64,000 nucleotides of DNA from Euphorbia lathyris (Eukaryota; Streptophyta; Magnoliopsida; Malpighiales; Euphorbiaceae), in assembly GCF_963576675.1 (NCBI RefSeq), contig NC_088915.1:32083501-32147500 (forward strand), in the 5' to 3' direction. A model generated the notes under the pieces. The model did no database searches. It worked only from the letters and a program-made list of their open reading frames with translations, and was not told the DNA's origin. Every line of letters starts with the position of its first letter. Within the stretch, counting starts at the first letter, position 1. Both the position numbers and the translations under genes were made by a program. Positions 46,155 through 59,034 of the stretch are shown here, piece by piece.

Positions 46155-48309
46155 TAATTATTATCGTTCCTTGCCATGCCACTGTCTCTTCCGATTTATC
46201 AAATATTATTTGACATAATTATAAAAAAAAAAAAATTAAAACTGATTTTATACGTAGCTTTCCTATTTATCTTTTCTCTATACCGTATTATGGTAATATA
46301 TATTTATTTCTCACGATACATCCTTTAACCCATTTTTAATTTTACAGTTATGTTCATTTGGATCTTGAATGATCATTCACCATTAGATCTAAACTTATTA
46401 CGATACTTTGAATTTTTATTTTAAAATTCTAATAAAACTAGATCTATAGATAAATAACTAAATTTATTTAGTAATTCGGGTTCTATTGACAAAATGAAAA
46501 GAGATAAGAAAAGAAGAGAAAAACAAGTGAGGAATATCTAGTCCTTTATTTTTATTTTTCTCTCTATTACAAGTGAGGAATTAAAGTGAACTGTGGTTTG
46601 AATCCTACTCTCTTTCCTATTGTCGATCTTGGGCTCCATTAAATCTGTTAACAAACAAATTAGTTAAATGATAATAATGGAGTTGAAGTCTAGATACCAA
46701 AAGCTCTAGTAATTCTAATCCTAGTGCTTCTCTTTCTATTGATTTTGCTCCTAACCAATCACTTTCTTCTCCCTTTACCTTTCAAGATTCTCTCAATGAA
46801 AATACTATATAAGTCGGGCTATAAGCGGTGTCTTGACGTGAGAAATGATTAGCCTTAGTTGAAACTATTGTATGCTTGGGAACCCACAAAGAGTGATAGA
46901 TCTTAAAGCTATTGTTAGGGTCACATGCCGAGAAGGGATACAAATAGATGGACTTATGCATTTTTCACATGGCTACAAAACAAGAGCTTAAAATGAACAC
47001 ATGTGTGTTGAATGGACAAATGGATCCTATTCTACATGAATGCATCTCGTAAAAGAGAAAAAATCAAGACAAATGCATATTCATAATAGTCATACCATAA
47101 TACGCATAAGATGTATGCGCTTCCTTCCCACTTTATTCCTCTTCGTGGTCAAAAGACTCATTTCCTATGCAGTTGCTTCGTTTGTCATCAACTAGGGATG
47201 ATAAAGACATCTCTCATGTTACTTAAAAATGCAAAAGTTTTTGCATCTTTGTGGAAATTACTACCACTGCCTCATGAGCTAAAGATCGACTGGTTTTGGG
47301 CTAATATCAAGACTCCTATAACAGAATATACCTATATCTCCCCCCACTCAAAGGCCAAGCGACAAATAAGTGGTATTGGGCAATGAGTGATGTACATGCA
47401 CCTACTCACATGTCTCGAGGAGATCATGGAAAGAAACTACTTGCACATCGGGGTTTAAATGGGATGGACGTGTTGCGTGTAAATTGTGATGAATGCAAAT
47501 AGATAAAACTACTTAGAAAACTTTAAAGTTTTGACGATTAGTTATTTTTAGAGTTGTCCAAGTATTAAACACAAGCTTTAGCTAATTAGATAATTAGAGA
47601 AACGATATATTCAAATTCTCAAAGTTTTCTTAGGTTGCTCAGTACTCGACATGATGAGATCACCTTTTCTTGAGACCACTAAGCTCGTCAAAAATATGCC
47701 TCTAGGTAATTAACTCTACTTTAGAAACTTACTTCATGAAGTCGAATACTCAGTGCAAGACATTTTTTCCCTCGAAGCAACTCTGGGTGTTTAAAAAGTA
47801 TTAGTTAATTTGTTTCTTTAATTAACTAGCTTGGTCAAAGTTTATGTTTTCAAATCCCTACAATGAGTTGTCGAACACTTGCGACCCCGAAATTGGTCCG
47901 TCTTTCGGAATATTTATATTCTGATGTTACTTCCAAAGGACAGTAAGTTAGACATTATGTAAATATTTTTTACTTTTCAAATGAGTCTGTGGAGAATGAT
48001 ATCACGTAGTTCGATATTTATTGAACACTTTGAAATACTTAGTTTCTAAAAGATAGAGTTGCAATGTCAGCCGACCGAAAACGATTCGGTAAAATTGGCT
48101 CCGAAAGACTACTGTACCTTTCAAAAACTAGGTTCGTAAACAATCACCTGCTTTTTAATTATTAAAAGCATTTAAACTTTAGTACATGGCTTTCTATATA
48201 TTTCTAAATTCATTTTCAATTGAATATATATATATGCTATGTATTTGCGAAACTTATATAAGATATAAAAAGAGGTATTGGAGTCGATAAAAAAAATGTT
48301 TCATTAAAA
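46155..48309. other. Non-coding stretch without recognised features
   Basis: A half-copy of the foldback MITE seen at 59878 lies near 46360-46400 (catcaccattagatctaa type). The open stretch at 47111-47386 has no family signature and lies in sequence full of stops. Nothing else is seen. Confidence 0.35.
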
Positions 48310-49075
48310 CCAGTGGCGAATCCAGGATTTGAGAGAGCGGGGGGCAAAATTCTACGTAAAAAAATTTTAGACAAAAAATATAAAATTGTTCAATTTTTTA
48401 TGATAAAAAATGCAAAATTATTCAATTTTTGGTGACGAAAAATGCAAAATCGTTCAATTGTCATGCATTATTTTCATGATTTTTTTTATAAAAAAACGTA
48501 AATTATAATGTTTCCGACTCGTAATCATCCATTTCCGGGATTCTCGGTTTGTTACGCATCAAATATCCCTAACGTTTTGGGTCAGGTGCAATTTTACCCC
48601 TAACATCTAAAATGGTGCAATTTTACCCCTAATGTTTGTAGCCAAGAGTTATTTTATCCCTAACGTTGATAAATTGGATCAATTTCAGACACTATTATAA
48701 AATGCAGTCATTTTTTTTCTTTATTTTGCACCAATTGCATATCGATTTTGTAATTTTGCACCAATTTTACCCCTAACGTTGATAAATTGGATCAATTTCA
48801 TACACTATTATTCATGACCGAGAAGATAGTTTGATGAATTATTTTTCAAATTAACCCAATTTATCAACGTTAGAGGTAAAATTGCTCTTGGCTTCCAACA
48901 TTAGGGATAAAATTGTATCATTTTAGACGTTAGGCATAAAATTGCTCTTGGGCCAAAACATTAGAGGTATTTTTGCACTTTAATCCTTATTTTAGACTAT
49001 TTTTTTTTTTTAATGGGATGTAGGGGGGCAAATGCCCCCTTTGACCCCTCTACATCCCCCTGATTAAAACAAGAC
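48310..49075. repeat. Repeat element with a nested foldback (48550-48985)
   Basis: The outer ends read ccagtggcgaatccaggatt and gggggcaaatgccccctttg, a type I remember as common in dicot genomes. Nested inside, tccctaacgttttgggtcag... is mirrored by ...ttgggccaaaacattagagg, giving long arms built from repeats of caattttacccctaacgttg. This makes a foldback of ~430 bp. No coding capacity. Confidence 0.6.
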
Positions 49076-51108
49076 TTTAAAACTTGATTTTATTAGGAAA
49101 ATAGACTTTGACAACTGAAATCGTAATTTTATGTTAGGTAAGATGAAGAATTAAAACTCTTTTTGGATTTTAAATGGAAATATAAAATTTTATAAAAAGA
49201 ATAAAATAATTAGGTTAAAAATAATAATTAGATCTTAGAACCAATAAAAATCAAATGGTTTTAGTTTATGAAATAGAAATTATATATTTATATATGAAAT
49301 AAATAAACTAATATTTTGAAAGATATTTCAAATAAATTTCTCAAGTATGGAAATTAAATAAATAAATAAGGAGATAAATTGAGGAATTTTATATCATTCT
49401 GTGCGTTACCTTAGGAACGTGCCTCCAGTATTCTGTATAGATTCAGCGCTGAGAGTCCTCTTGAATGTTTATGATCTCTGGTAGAATTTTATAGAACTCT
49501 AACGTCTGGTACATTAGGTCAGAATGAAATGCTTTTTACGTACTTACTCTAAAGTTCCCTTCAATTCAAAATGTCATCTCCCTCAAAATGAGATTTCAGC
49601 CCTTATTTTTAGGAGTCAGCCCCCAAAAAAGGGAGGTCTCGAAGGGTGGCCCCCAAAAAGGGGCCTATATCCTCCAATTCGAAGGTCGAGACCTCGTGGA
49701 CTTCCTGAAAGTGATATCGAACTCTTCCGAGGAGGTTGGATCGCTGCGGTGGGGTAAACTAACTTAAAAACTCCGGATGTTAGATGATCTTACAGACTTC
49801 AAAGTCTCACAATATTAAATGGATGAGGTTTTCTAAACATTTCAAACTTTCCGAAGCTCTGAATTTCAATGATCCTTGTATTTACATCGATACGAGCTCT
49901 TTAAAACTTGAAACTTGATTGTTGCTTTATTCTCACAAGATACGCAATTTACATTATATGACCGAGCACAAATTCATATTCACACCAGACAATGCTTTGT
50001 TTTTGCTGCTTTTTTTTTTTGTGTGTGTGTTTTACTATAGGCATCACTAATGCATTTTGGGAATTTAGGTCATCAATTTGGTTTTTCATCTGAAAATTCT
50101 AGAAAGAATGAAAAACACATATAGTTAGATGAAATAATTGTTAGAAATTATAAGTAAAAAAAATAACAAAACATCAATATAATAAGTAAAAGAATAGAAA
50201 AATAAATCAAATGAAATTACAAAAATTTCCTTAAATTTTTTGACGGACTGAAAGTAGAACGGAGTAATTTGAGGCTTGATTGTATCGGTTTCCTTAAAAA
50301 AAACAGATTAGATATAATTGGCTATCGTCTCTCGTGATATAACAAAAATGTAGATAAACTTGAACTGTGTGTGGATATCACCGAAATAGTAACACATATT
50401 GAACAAAAAGTATAACTGACTTTATTCTATTTTTAATCTAACAATAATATCCGTAAGAAATAAATTGATGAGAACATTATGATTTTTTTCTTGTTGCTTT
50501 TCCGCTGAGTTTACGAGTTTGGAGACAACCCGATTGATTCACTATTAATTTAGCCCTAGATAAAAATTAGAGCCACTGAGAAAAATAAATAAAAATGTTA
50601 ATAGGAAAACCAATATTAACTGGTTTCGGTTTTAATTAGAATAAAAACATTTGATTAATAAAATAGTATAATAAACCGATTAATTGAACCGTGTTGAACC
50701 CAATTAATAAGGGAATTATACCGTAAATTCATCAAGAGAATATTGTAATTTAATAATAATAATAAAATAATGAAGTAATAGTTTTTTTTTTTTTTTTTTT
50801 GAATAAGGCAAGTAAATTTGTAATGTGTTTTCATCTAATTAAGTAGTTGAAGGGAAAAGAGAAACAGACAAGTAAAGGAGAATCCAAGAAAGAATTTTAT
50901 GAAAAAAGAAAGAAAGAAAGAAAGAAGTCACAATCAGAGGATTGGTTGAAGCAAAGAAGCACATGGGTGTGGGGTTGGTTTGTTAAATGGTAAGTGTGTG
51001 GATGGATGTTTTTTTGAGACATATATCTCTAATCTTAGGATTCCAATCCTAACTATCATTGGATGCCTGCCTGCCTTAACATTCTTTTCTTTTTACCTAT
51101 TACTATTA
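49076..51108. other. Non-coding stretch; possible LTR scrap at 49380-49760
   Basis: The segment 49380-49760 is richer in GC, with phrases such as ggtcgagacctcgtggac and ctccgaggaggttggatcg, in the style of a gypsy LTR, but no termini can be defined. A poly-T run (50781-50800) and a (gaaa)n microsatellite (50905-50925) are present. No gene is seen. Confidence 0.35.
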
Positions 51109-52083
51109 GGGATAATTACTAATCTGACCCAATCAAGGACCCCAATTTACATATCTAGCCCATCTTGCCTCAAAGTTACCAAATTAGACACTTTCACCTA
51201 TTTTGGACAAAACTAACCTTAGTTCTATTCGATCAATCGATCGATCTTCTTCTTCTTCTTCTTCGGTTCATTTTCTTCAATTTTTGATACCAATCGTTAG
51301 CGATTTTTGAGATTTTTGACATATGTTCAATTTCCCGTACAAATGGTATATTTTTAGCTTATACGCTTGCTTTTCTCGTTGGTTTTGCCTCTTTCTTCAT
51401 CTGTAATGGTATCGTTTCAATTTCCTCAATTTTCCATAATTGTTTTCCATTTTTCTCCATTATTGTCACATTTGTGACGAAATTGTCGCATTTCGTCACA
51501 AATGCGACAAGAGTTGTCGCATTTCGTAGCAAATGCGACAACTCTTATCGCATTCGTCGCGAATGCGACAAGAGTTGTCACATTTGCGACGAAATGCGAC
51601 AATTCTTGTTGCATTTGTGACGAAATGCGACAATTTCGTCACAAATGCGACAACAATGGAGGAAAATGGAAAAAAATTATGGAAAATTGAGGAAATTGAA
51701 ACGATACCATTACAGATGAAGAAAGAGACAAAACCAACGAGAAAAGCAAGCGTATAAGCTAAAAATATACCATTTATACGGGAAATTGAACATAATATGT
51801 CAAAAATCTCAAAAATCGCTATCGATTGGTATCAGAAAATGAAGAAGATGAACCGAAGAAGAAGTTGAAACGGAGAAGAAGAAGAAGAAGAAGAAGAAGC
51901 GTATGAAGCGGAAGAAGAAGAAGAAGAAGAAGAAAAGAAGGAGTAGATCGATCGATTGATCGAATAGAACTAAGGTTAGTTTTGTCCAAAATGGATGAAA
52001 GTGTCTAATTTGGTAACTTTGAGGCAAGGTGGGTTAGATATGTAAATTGGGGTCCTTGATTGGGTCAGATTAGTAATTATCCC
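51109..52083. mobile_element. 975-bp foldback MULE-type element
   Basis: Perfect 9-bp duplication ttactatta (51100-51108 and 52084-52092). Almost the whole element is one inverted repeat. The arms start gggataattactaatctgac and gggataattactaatctgac (reverse complement of the right end) and run ~400 bp inward through (ctt)n/(gaa)n tracts to a palindromic centre. A transcript would form a ~400-bp double strand. No coding capacity. Confidence 0.95.
51470..51665. repeat. Central array of gaaatgcgacaa words in the foldback element
   Basis: About ten copies of gaaatgcgacaa or its reverse ttgtcgcatttc, many joined as perfect palindromes such as gcgacaagagttgtcgc. The open frames read through it on both strands are by-products of the repeat. 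Confidence 0.85.
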
Positions 52084-52291
52084 TTACTATTATCTATGTT
52101 ACCTCAAGTTTTTTTTATTAGTTGTTAACTAATTAATAATTAGTGGTGTGGTTGAATTTTGAAAGTTGAGTTGAAAACCTACCAGTGAACAGAAATAATG
52201 TCAAATGGTATCGTTGTCTGGTTCACCCTCTCTAATGTCTAAGTCAGTTTGAGGTATGATTTGAAAATGAACACAACAGTAAATTAAAACT

Positions 52292-52343
52292 GTAATATAA
52301 GCTCAATGAATGAATCTTGTAATATAAGCTCAATGAATGAATC
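52292..52343. repeat. 26-bp direct tandem duplication
   Basis: tgtaatataagctcaatgaa plus tgaatc occurs twice without a gap, immediately upstream of the Copia integrase scrap. Confidence 0.9.
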
Positions 52344-52472
52344 CAATGTGTGTAACACCTTCGTAAAATTTTACAATATTGTTGAAAAGTATTTTGGTTT
52401 GCCTATAAAATCGTTTCAATCTGATTGGAATGGTAATCTCGTAAACAAAGAACAATATCTCATTCTTCTACT
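52344..52472 (+). pseudogene. Copia integrase fragment
   Basis: The plus-strand frame reads CNTFVKFYNIVEKYFGLPIK and then SFQSDWNGN. This matches the Copia integrase core pattern of a VE..F...IK..QSD.G.E segment, where the D is catalytic. The next catalytic Glu is absent (GNL). The fragment is ~40 codons long and runs straight into the hairpin. Confidence 0.65.
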
Positions 52473-52547
52473 GAAACCGAGTAGAAGAATGAGATATTGT
52501 TCTTTGTTTACGAGATTACCATTCCAATCAGATTGAAACGATTTTAT
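52405..52547. repeat. Perfect 68-bp inverted repeat with 7-nt loop
   Basis: 52405-52472 and 52480-52547 are exact reverse complements, with loop gaaaccg (52473-52479). The left arm is the 3' part of the Copia integrase scrap, so the right arm is a back-copy of it. A transcript would form a long perfect hairpin. Confidence 0.95.
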
Positions 52548-53074
52548 TACAATAAAAGAAATAAAAAATTTGAATTAAAGTTGACAAATAAAAATAAGGC
52601 AAAAGAGGAAAATAGAAGACAATAAAAATATATATAGCAAATTGGACTATAATTAGTACAAAATACACATCTCAATTGTATACCCATAAATCATACACTA
52701 CTAATTACTTCTGCTACTGATACTAATACTAATAGTACTATATATTTTATAGCTGCGGGCTGTCAATTTTGTGCAGCCGCTTCAGCTTCAGCCTCAGCTT
52801 CAATTCTCCAACCTCTTTTAACTTTCTCACACACCAATCAGAAATGTCAAAATATAACACTAGTTTTCCATCCACTCCTTTTTTTTTTCTTCAAACCCCA
52901 AAAAAGAAAAAAGTCTTTCGTCCACTTTCACATCCCCTACCAAAAAAAAACCATGGTAAACAAAAAGAAAAAGAAAAAGGATCAAAAAAAAAAAAAAAAA
53001 AAAGGGTAAAAATGTAAATATATAACGTCGGGAAACTTGAATTTTAGCTTTGGGGATTTGGTTAATTTTGAAAA
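52548..53074. other. 3' flank of the expansin gene
   Basis: Homopolymer-rich (poly-A at 52984-53002, poly-T near 52880). No gene is seen. Transcription of the expansin on the minus strand must terminate in this interval. Confidence 0.4.
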
Positions 53075-55235
53075 TCAGACTCTAAAATTCTTCCCAGTGA
53101 ATGTTTGACCAAATTGCCAGTTGGAAGGTGCTATATTCCATGAAGTGGAAGTGCGTCTGTCACTGCCTGTCACCCTAAAAGAGAGTGATTGACCAACCAA
53201 AACAGCGTTTGACTGCCAGTTTTGACCCCAGTTACGGCTCAAACTCATCCATCCAGTCCTTGTTCCTTTTATGCTAGCCTTCACGATATCCCCTGCACCC
53301 GCCACATTGGAGATCAATACCAAGTTAAAGTAACGGAACCCATTTATTGTAAACCTTATTCCTCCCCTCTTCCGGCATGGCACCCTGTGTAAATAAATAG
53401 AAACTGTGAGGACACTTTCGTCATTAACCGAGAATAAATCAGGAAATGTTAGCATGGAACCCGGAGCGTGATTTTAGCATAGGACGCAACAATAAGGCAC
53501 TACTGTGTGGGCGTCTTCGGGTTTAGTGTTTGACGAAGTGTGTCTTTTTTACTTTCTAGTCAATAATAACGGTTTCACAATTAAAGAGAATGTAATGAGA
53601 GGTTAGGTTACCATAATTAATTATGCATGGTCAAACGCGGTTAATTGTCTTGTCTTTAGAGTGGAAATCAAATATCAGCCATATATTTTGCATCAAAACA
53701 GATATTTACCATATTATTAAATAATTTTTATTATGTAAAAGAATTAAATAGTATTTGTAGGTTATTGATATATGCCTAATGTATCTTAGTGACGTATGAT
53801 GGATAACAATTTGTATAGGGGAAGTTTGATTTGGGTCCAATTAAATTAATTCATAGATACCATAGGACAAAAAGGCTGACTGTGTAATTTAACATTTTAA
53901 AACAAACCGAAAGTGACTATCAACGGTAAACAATAACGGCTCCTCATAAATATTTGAGTATACCTATAAATATTATGTGGTATTTTGGTCATTTGCTACT
54001 AATAAAGATATCAACTTTACCTGCCATATCACCAAAACAATAACAACCAGAATCCGACCCATATACACCAGTATGGGACCCACTCAGACGTTTATACAAA
54101 CTACATAGCCTAACCCACGGTTTTGATACAATATAAATATTAACCAGATATTATCACCAATTTTCAATATTTATCTATTTTTAAATTCTTCCTTGAAAAA
54201 AAAAAAAAATCAATCAATTTTAATATCTAAATATATAAAATTTGATTAGTTTTCAAATTTTTAAACTCCTAAACTTTAATTTTTACTAAATTGATTATGG
54301 TTAAATACTTTAAAGTTATTATTTAAGTAAGTTTCTATATTAAACATCTCAATTCACATATATTAAACATCTCAGTTGATATTACACGTTATAAACCGAA
54401 GGTCCTCCATAATAATTTATCTATCTTCATCTTGAATGGGTTAGACTATGCTTATTTTGTTTTTTTACAAAATAAGATTTACTTTGTTTTTACTATCATT
54501 GGATGAACTTACTTTGTTAAAGTTCACCATCATCCAATGGTGAAAAAAACAAATTAGATTTTATTTTATTTAAAAACAAAGTAACCATACAAGGTACCCA
54601 CACTGAATTCGAAAATAATATAGAAACGGAGTTATTTCATTTTTTATTTTAAAATTGAAGAATAAAAAGAGGAAGAGAGAGAGGTTACCGGCGGTAGGCA
54701 ACAGGGACAATTCCGGCACGGTACTCAGCGATCTTGAGGAACATAGGCATGGCGAGGTCAAAATGAGGGCGAGGAGGATTACACCAACCGCCATTGTCAC
54801 TAGGTTGAGCAAAATTAGGTGGACAAAAATTGGTAGCAGTAATTAAAATTGAAGGACTGCCTGAATGGCACCATTTTGGGTCATTAGCACACTTCAGTTC
54901 AAAGCAAGCACCGCAACTCAGCCCATTGTTGAACAGAGCTGTGCTCAGTGCTGCTGTGCTCACTCCATATCCTTGGCTATACAGATTCCCATATCCACAA
55001 GCTCCACCTGTCCAAATCAACTAATAAATACATATTTTCACCAAAATATCGCACATTATATTATAGATTAGAAGCAATTATTACCCATGGTGCCAGAAGC
55101 ATCAGAACCACCGTAGAAGGTAGCATGAGCACTTTGCCAAGCACCGCCGGAGTAAACACCGGGGATTCTCGCTTCCGATATACACATTAGCGACGAAATT
55201 AGGATTGCAATTGAAATTGCAGTAGCAGCTGCCAT
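53075..55235 (-). CDS. EXPA4: Alpha-expansin (EXPA4-like)
   Basis: Three exons on the minus strand: 55085-55235, 54689-55007 and 53075-53384, joined in matching phases by GT-AG introns of 77 bp and 1304 bp to give 259 residues, the normal length. The start is [10 protein letters not shown], with a signal peptide to about residue 22 (ISEA|RIPG). The double-psi-beta-barrel domain shows [36 protein letters not shown] and the HFDLAM motif. The C-terminal CBM63 domain has [15 protein letters not shown] and ends GKNFRV. Alpha-expansins are secreted and loosen the wall at acid pH without hydrolysis. The closest relative I recall is the Arabidopsis EXPA4/6/16 group. All expected residues are present, so this is probably a working gene. 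Confidence 0.97.
54475..54590. repeat. Small inverted repeat in expansin intron 2
   Basis: ttactttgtttttactatca and its near-complement (gaaaaaaacaaa...aaacaaagtaa) enclose attggatgaac and gttcaccatcatccaat, a compact foldback of MITE type. Confidence 0.5.
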
Positions 55236-55890
55236 ATTTCTTCTCTGATTTTTAGGAGAAGAGAGTGTTAATGGGGGATGTGAGGAAGTGGAGGGGAAGA
55301 GAGCAGAGTACTTAAAGAGAAGGCAAACAGGGGTAGTATTTGGAATTTTCAAATTTGGGCCATCATTATTAATTTCTTCATGTTTCTCTAACTAAATATG
55401 GGGGTTTTTTCTTTTTAAATCTCCCCCATTCTCATCTGCTACCACGCGCTTCTGTTTTGTGGGGTCTACTTGTTTATTTGTCCTCACTTTCGAATTTCAT
55501 TGGATGTGTAATATACGTGCTTTCTTAATGGGAGTGTCTAACTTCTTTTACCCAATTTTCCCTCCTCGGCAACCAATTACTTTTTCGTCTGCCATATTCA
55601 TGTGTCGTTTCATAATAATAATAATACTAAAAAAGTCCATCAAGAAAAGATAATACTAAAAAATTAAAAATTAGGGTTATAATTATTAATCTCTTTTTCT
55701 CTTTCACATTTCACAGCATTTGCATGTGTGTGGAGTTAAAATTTACATGACCAAACATTTTAATAAAAATATAACTAGTAGCTGCTGAGTCAATTTATTT
55801 CTTTATAAAAAATTGTACTTCTCTTTCGTACCAATAATATTGTTCAATTATATATTATAACAGTTCATTAATTTATTACTTTTTCCTGTT

Positions 55891-55933
<43 letters not shown>

Positions 55934-56389
55934 CAATGTTTTTTATAAATGTTACATTTCTTTGTAATTTATCATGTGTTTTTTTAGAGGTACCGTATAA
56001 TTGATCATGTTAAAACTTAATATTTAAATCAAGTACTTTTTTTTTTATGGGAAGCTAAATTCATTTAAGAAAAGTTCAAACCATGGCAGACAATCTTCGA
56101 ACCAAAAATGATTTTGAGAAAAAAGATGCTTAGTCCAACAAACTACTATGAGTATGAGCTATTCTATTGCACTCAATTTTAATAAACGAAAAAGAACAAG
56201 TAGCAAAATTTCAATTTTCCCGAGCAGTCTGGCTATTTTCCTGAGCGGCCTAGCTATAATCTTGTCTATACAAAGGCTCAAAGTATTGTGAATCATTTCA
56301 ATTTTTATGCATTAACCTGTGGATTTTTATTTCAACACATTAAGGTTTTCCTCTTTGACATTAAACTTTTGCTTATCAAATTAGCTAGA
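55236..56389. other. Expansin upstream region with (AT)n microsatellite
   Basis: A C/T-rich leader precedes the expansin ATG on the minus strand (cttctctttaagtactctgc near 55310, a weak TATA-like candidate only). A (ta)n microsatellite lies at 55897-55928. No other gene is seen. Confidence 0.4.
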
Positions 56390-56870
56390 TGTAAACCAGG
56401 ATATGGACCGGTTCTATCGGGTTTTTTTAATAAAACCTGACGAGTCCAAGCCTAACCCAACCCGGAATAAATTGAGTCGGGCTCAGGCTTGGACCTAAAA
56501 TATAAATCTCAAGTCCGTCCGTCCAAGCCCATTTGTATATTAAAAAAATACAATTAAAATGTCACACCAACTTTTCTTTAATAAAAAAAATAGTACACAC
56601 AACACAATACACTGGTAAGGTAAGTATATATATCATCTTATAAAAAATATACTTAATTTATATTTATAAATTAATATATATATTGGGTCGGGTCGGGTCA
56701 GCCGGCCAGGACCGATGGAAAATTCATATAGCCTAAGCCCGCCCAGTTTCTGGTGAGCTTATACGGGCTTAGGCCGAACTGGGCCTAACACCAATTTCAT
56801 GTGTCTAAGCCCGGCTAAATGGGCCTAGATCTGGATGGGTCAGTCCGGTTCGCCGATCCATGCACAGGTC
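56390..56870. mobile_element. 481-bp hAT-like MITE
   Basis: Perfect 8-bp duplication tagctaga (56382-56389 and 56871-56878). The ends are imperfectly inverted: tgtaaaccaggatatggacc on the left and gacctgtgcatggatcggcg on the right (reverse complement). The interior has GC-rich phrases such as gggtcgggtcgggtc and gcccgcccag. The 8-bp duplication and gacctgtgcatgg end fit hAT. Confidence 0.75.
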
Positions 56871-57879
56871 TAGCTAGATGTGAACGTAAAGTAGGTTTTT
56901 TTTAAAACATAAAATAGGTTAATTAAGCATTACTCATTGTCATGTGTTTGAAATTATATGTTTTACATTTCAAAATAATTTTTTTTTATGTTTTCTTTAT
57001 AGCCACATCACATGTGTAAAAAGAAATTACTTGAAGAGTTACTTAACACTAGAGATGCCAAAGAACTTTCCAACATTCCAATTTGATAACTACCATTTTT
57101 TCTCTTATCGTGGTTCTACTAGTAGCTCCGCTGTGATGTGTCATTGGGTTCGGACGTAGACACTCCGATGATAACGTCAGTAATATCATAGGAGAATAAT
57201 CAGTATTAAAAAGGGGAAACTTACTTGTAGCATATCCTAATTGGGGTATATATACTCTTTTTTGCAACTCTTTTGCTTTAATTGAGCTTAATTGTCATCA
57301 ATTATCCATTTATTGTCTTTAACTGAGCTTAGTTGTCATCAATCATCCAACTCTGCATTAATCTTGCATTAATTGTCACTAACTCTGTATTAATTATCAT
57401 TAATCTTGCATTAATCATATATTAATTGTCATTAATCATTCTTCTAGAAGCAATAACAGTTTGTCATTATTTTTACTAATTGTTATTATTCTTTATTCTA
57501 GAAAGAATAACGGTTGATGACATCATTTATAAATAAGGATGTTATAAGTAAAAAAAAAAGAAACTCTTTAGGGCTGTCCAACTTCTAGGCGTACCTTGCA
57601 TTTGAATGTGTTTTTATTGAACATATTTCCTCAGGTCAATAGGAATGAGATACGTCATTAAGATTTTCTATTTTTCTAAGCATTCTGCTCAAGATGAAAC
57701 TCCTTCTTACGTTCCATATTCTAATAAAAATGTTCGGGAGTCTAACTCAAAGAACTCTCACTTTTTGAGTCATCAAAATATACCAACATGTTGGGCTTGG
57801 ACTTTGATAATTTTTTATTATCAAACTTCTTACGTACATCATCAACTCTTTTGCGAATCAAAGTCACGTAGTTCTACCG

Positions 57880-58245
57880 CCATTCTAGGCATTCGCCACT
57901 CTAGCCTTTATTCACCATTTTTAAGCTTTATTCGTCCTTCTAGGGTCTTGGCACTTTAGGCCCTTGTCTTTCTAGCCTTTATTCATTTTTCAAAGTGTCT
58001 TTACTTTATTTTTGTGAAAAATTCATTTTTCATTTGCCATTCCCGGCATTCGTCATATCAGACTCTTTCTTCATTTGTCATTCTTGGCATTCGCCACATC
58101 AAACTTTTTCTTCATTCTCCACAGCGGGCTTTTTCTTCATTCGCCGCACTTGGCATTCGCCACATCAGGCTTTTCCTTCATTTGTCGCATCATGCTTTTT
58201 CTTCATTCGTCATGTCGAGCTTTATTGTTACCATTTAGACATTCA
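57880..58245. repeat. Degenerate tandem repeat (~30-45 bp, cattcgccacatcaggcttt)
   Basis: Eight or so imperfect copies of cattcgccacatcaggcttt followed by ttcttcat. Overlapping open frames in three phases reading Ser/His/Phe-rich peptides are produced by the repeat. Confidence 0.7.
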
Positions 58246-58289
58246 CCATGTAAGGCTTCATATTATATTGTTGGAGGACTTGTAGGATC

Positions 58290-58704
58290 TCATTGACATC
58301 TTCAACATCATGAAGATGATCTTAGTGATCATGTCATCAACATATATTAAAAATTTGCTATCATCCTTTCTTTTAAAGATTTTTTTCATCTTTTGGTACG
58401 TTGCTCCAACATTTTTCAATCTGAAAGACATAACTTTAAAACATTACGTGACCTGATGAGTAACAAATGAGGTCTTAATTTGATCATTTGGTTCCATCTG
58501 TATATGATGGTAATTAGACTTAACATCTGTGAAGAAATATACTTTGTAACCGGCGGTTCCATCTACCAAGATGTTAATGGAGGGCAATGGATAATTATTT
58601 TTAGGACAAGCTTTATTGATATCAGTAAAGTCGATGCACATTCGGTACGATCCGCCAAGTTCCTTCACGAGGACGACATTGGCTAACCACTTGGTATATA
58701 CCAC
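58290..58704 (-). pseudogene. Gypsy reverse-transcriptase fragment
   Basis: The frame from 58704 reads WLANVVLVKELGGSYRMCID and FTDINKACPKNNYPLPSIN, typical of Athila/Tat-type RT. After a stop at 58444 a shifted frame continues with RLKNVGATYQK and the catalytic FLIYVDDM (~58350). The frame changes and in-frame stops make it inactive. Confidence 0.88.
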
Positions 58705-59034
58705 CTCTTCACTGGTATTTGCCTTTTTTAGCTTTGTTATCTCTTCTTCAATGGCCTTTTGTCTTTTGGGTCTATGGTTTCATTTCTTCTCTGCGACTGG
58801 TGTTGCATCTTCCACCATGTTTAACTTGTGAGTTATAACATCTAGGCTTACTCCAATCAGAACTTCATCCTCTCATGCAAAGACATTTTCTCATTCGACT
58901 AGAACCCTAGTAATGGCTTCTTTTATCTCAGGTTTTAACCCTTTAGCGATTTTTACTTTCTTTCTAGTGGTTATTACCAGCAGTATTGTTTCGCCAAGTG
59001 TCGTTCTTTTCCTTATGGAGTATTGACAGTGACA

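Noticed and set aside
47111..47386. 91-codon open frame as a gene
   Set aside because: No family motif, no conserved context, and surrounded by stop-rich non-coding DNA.
51359..51757. Overlapping open frames on both strands
   Set aside because: They are mirror images caused by the foldback element and its central word array.
57995..58296. Three overlapping open frames rich in Ser, His and Phe
   Set aside because: All are readings of one degenerate tandem repeat next to a gypsy remnant.
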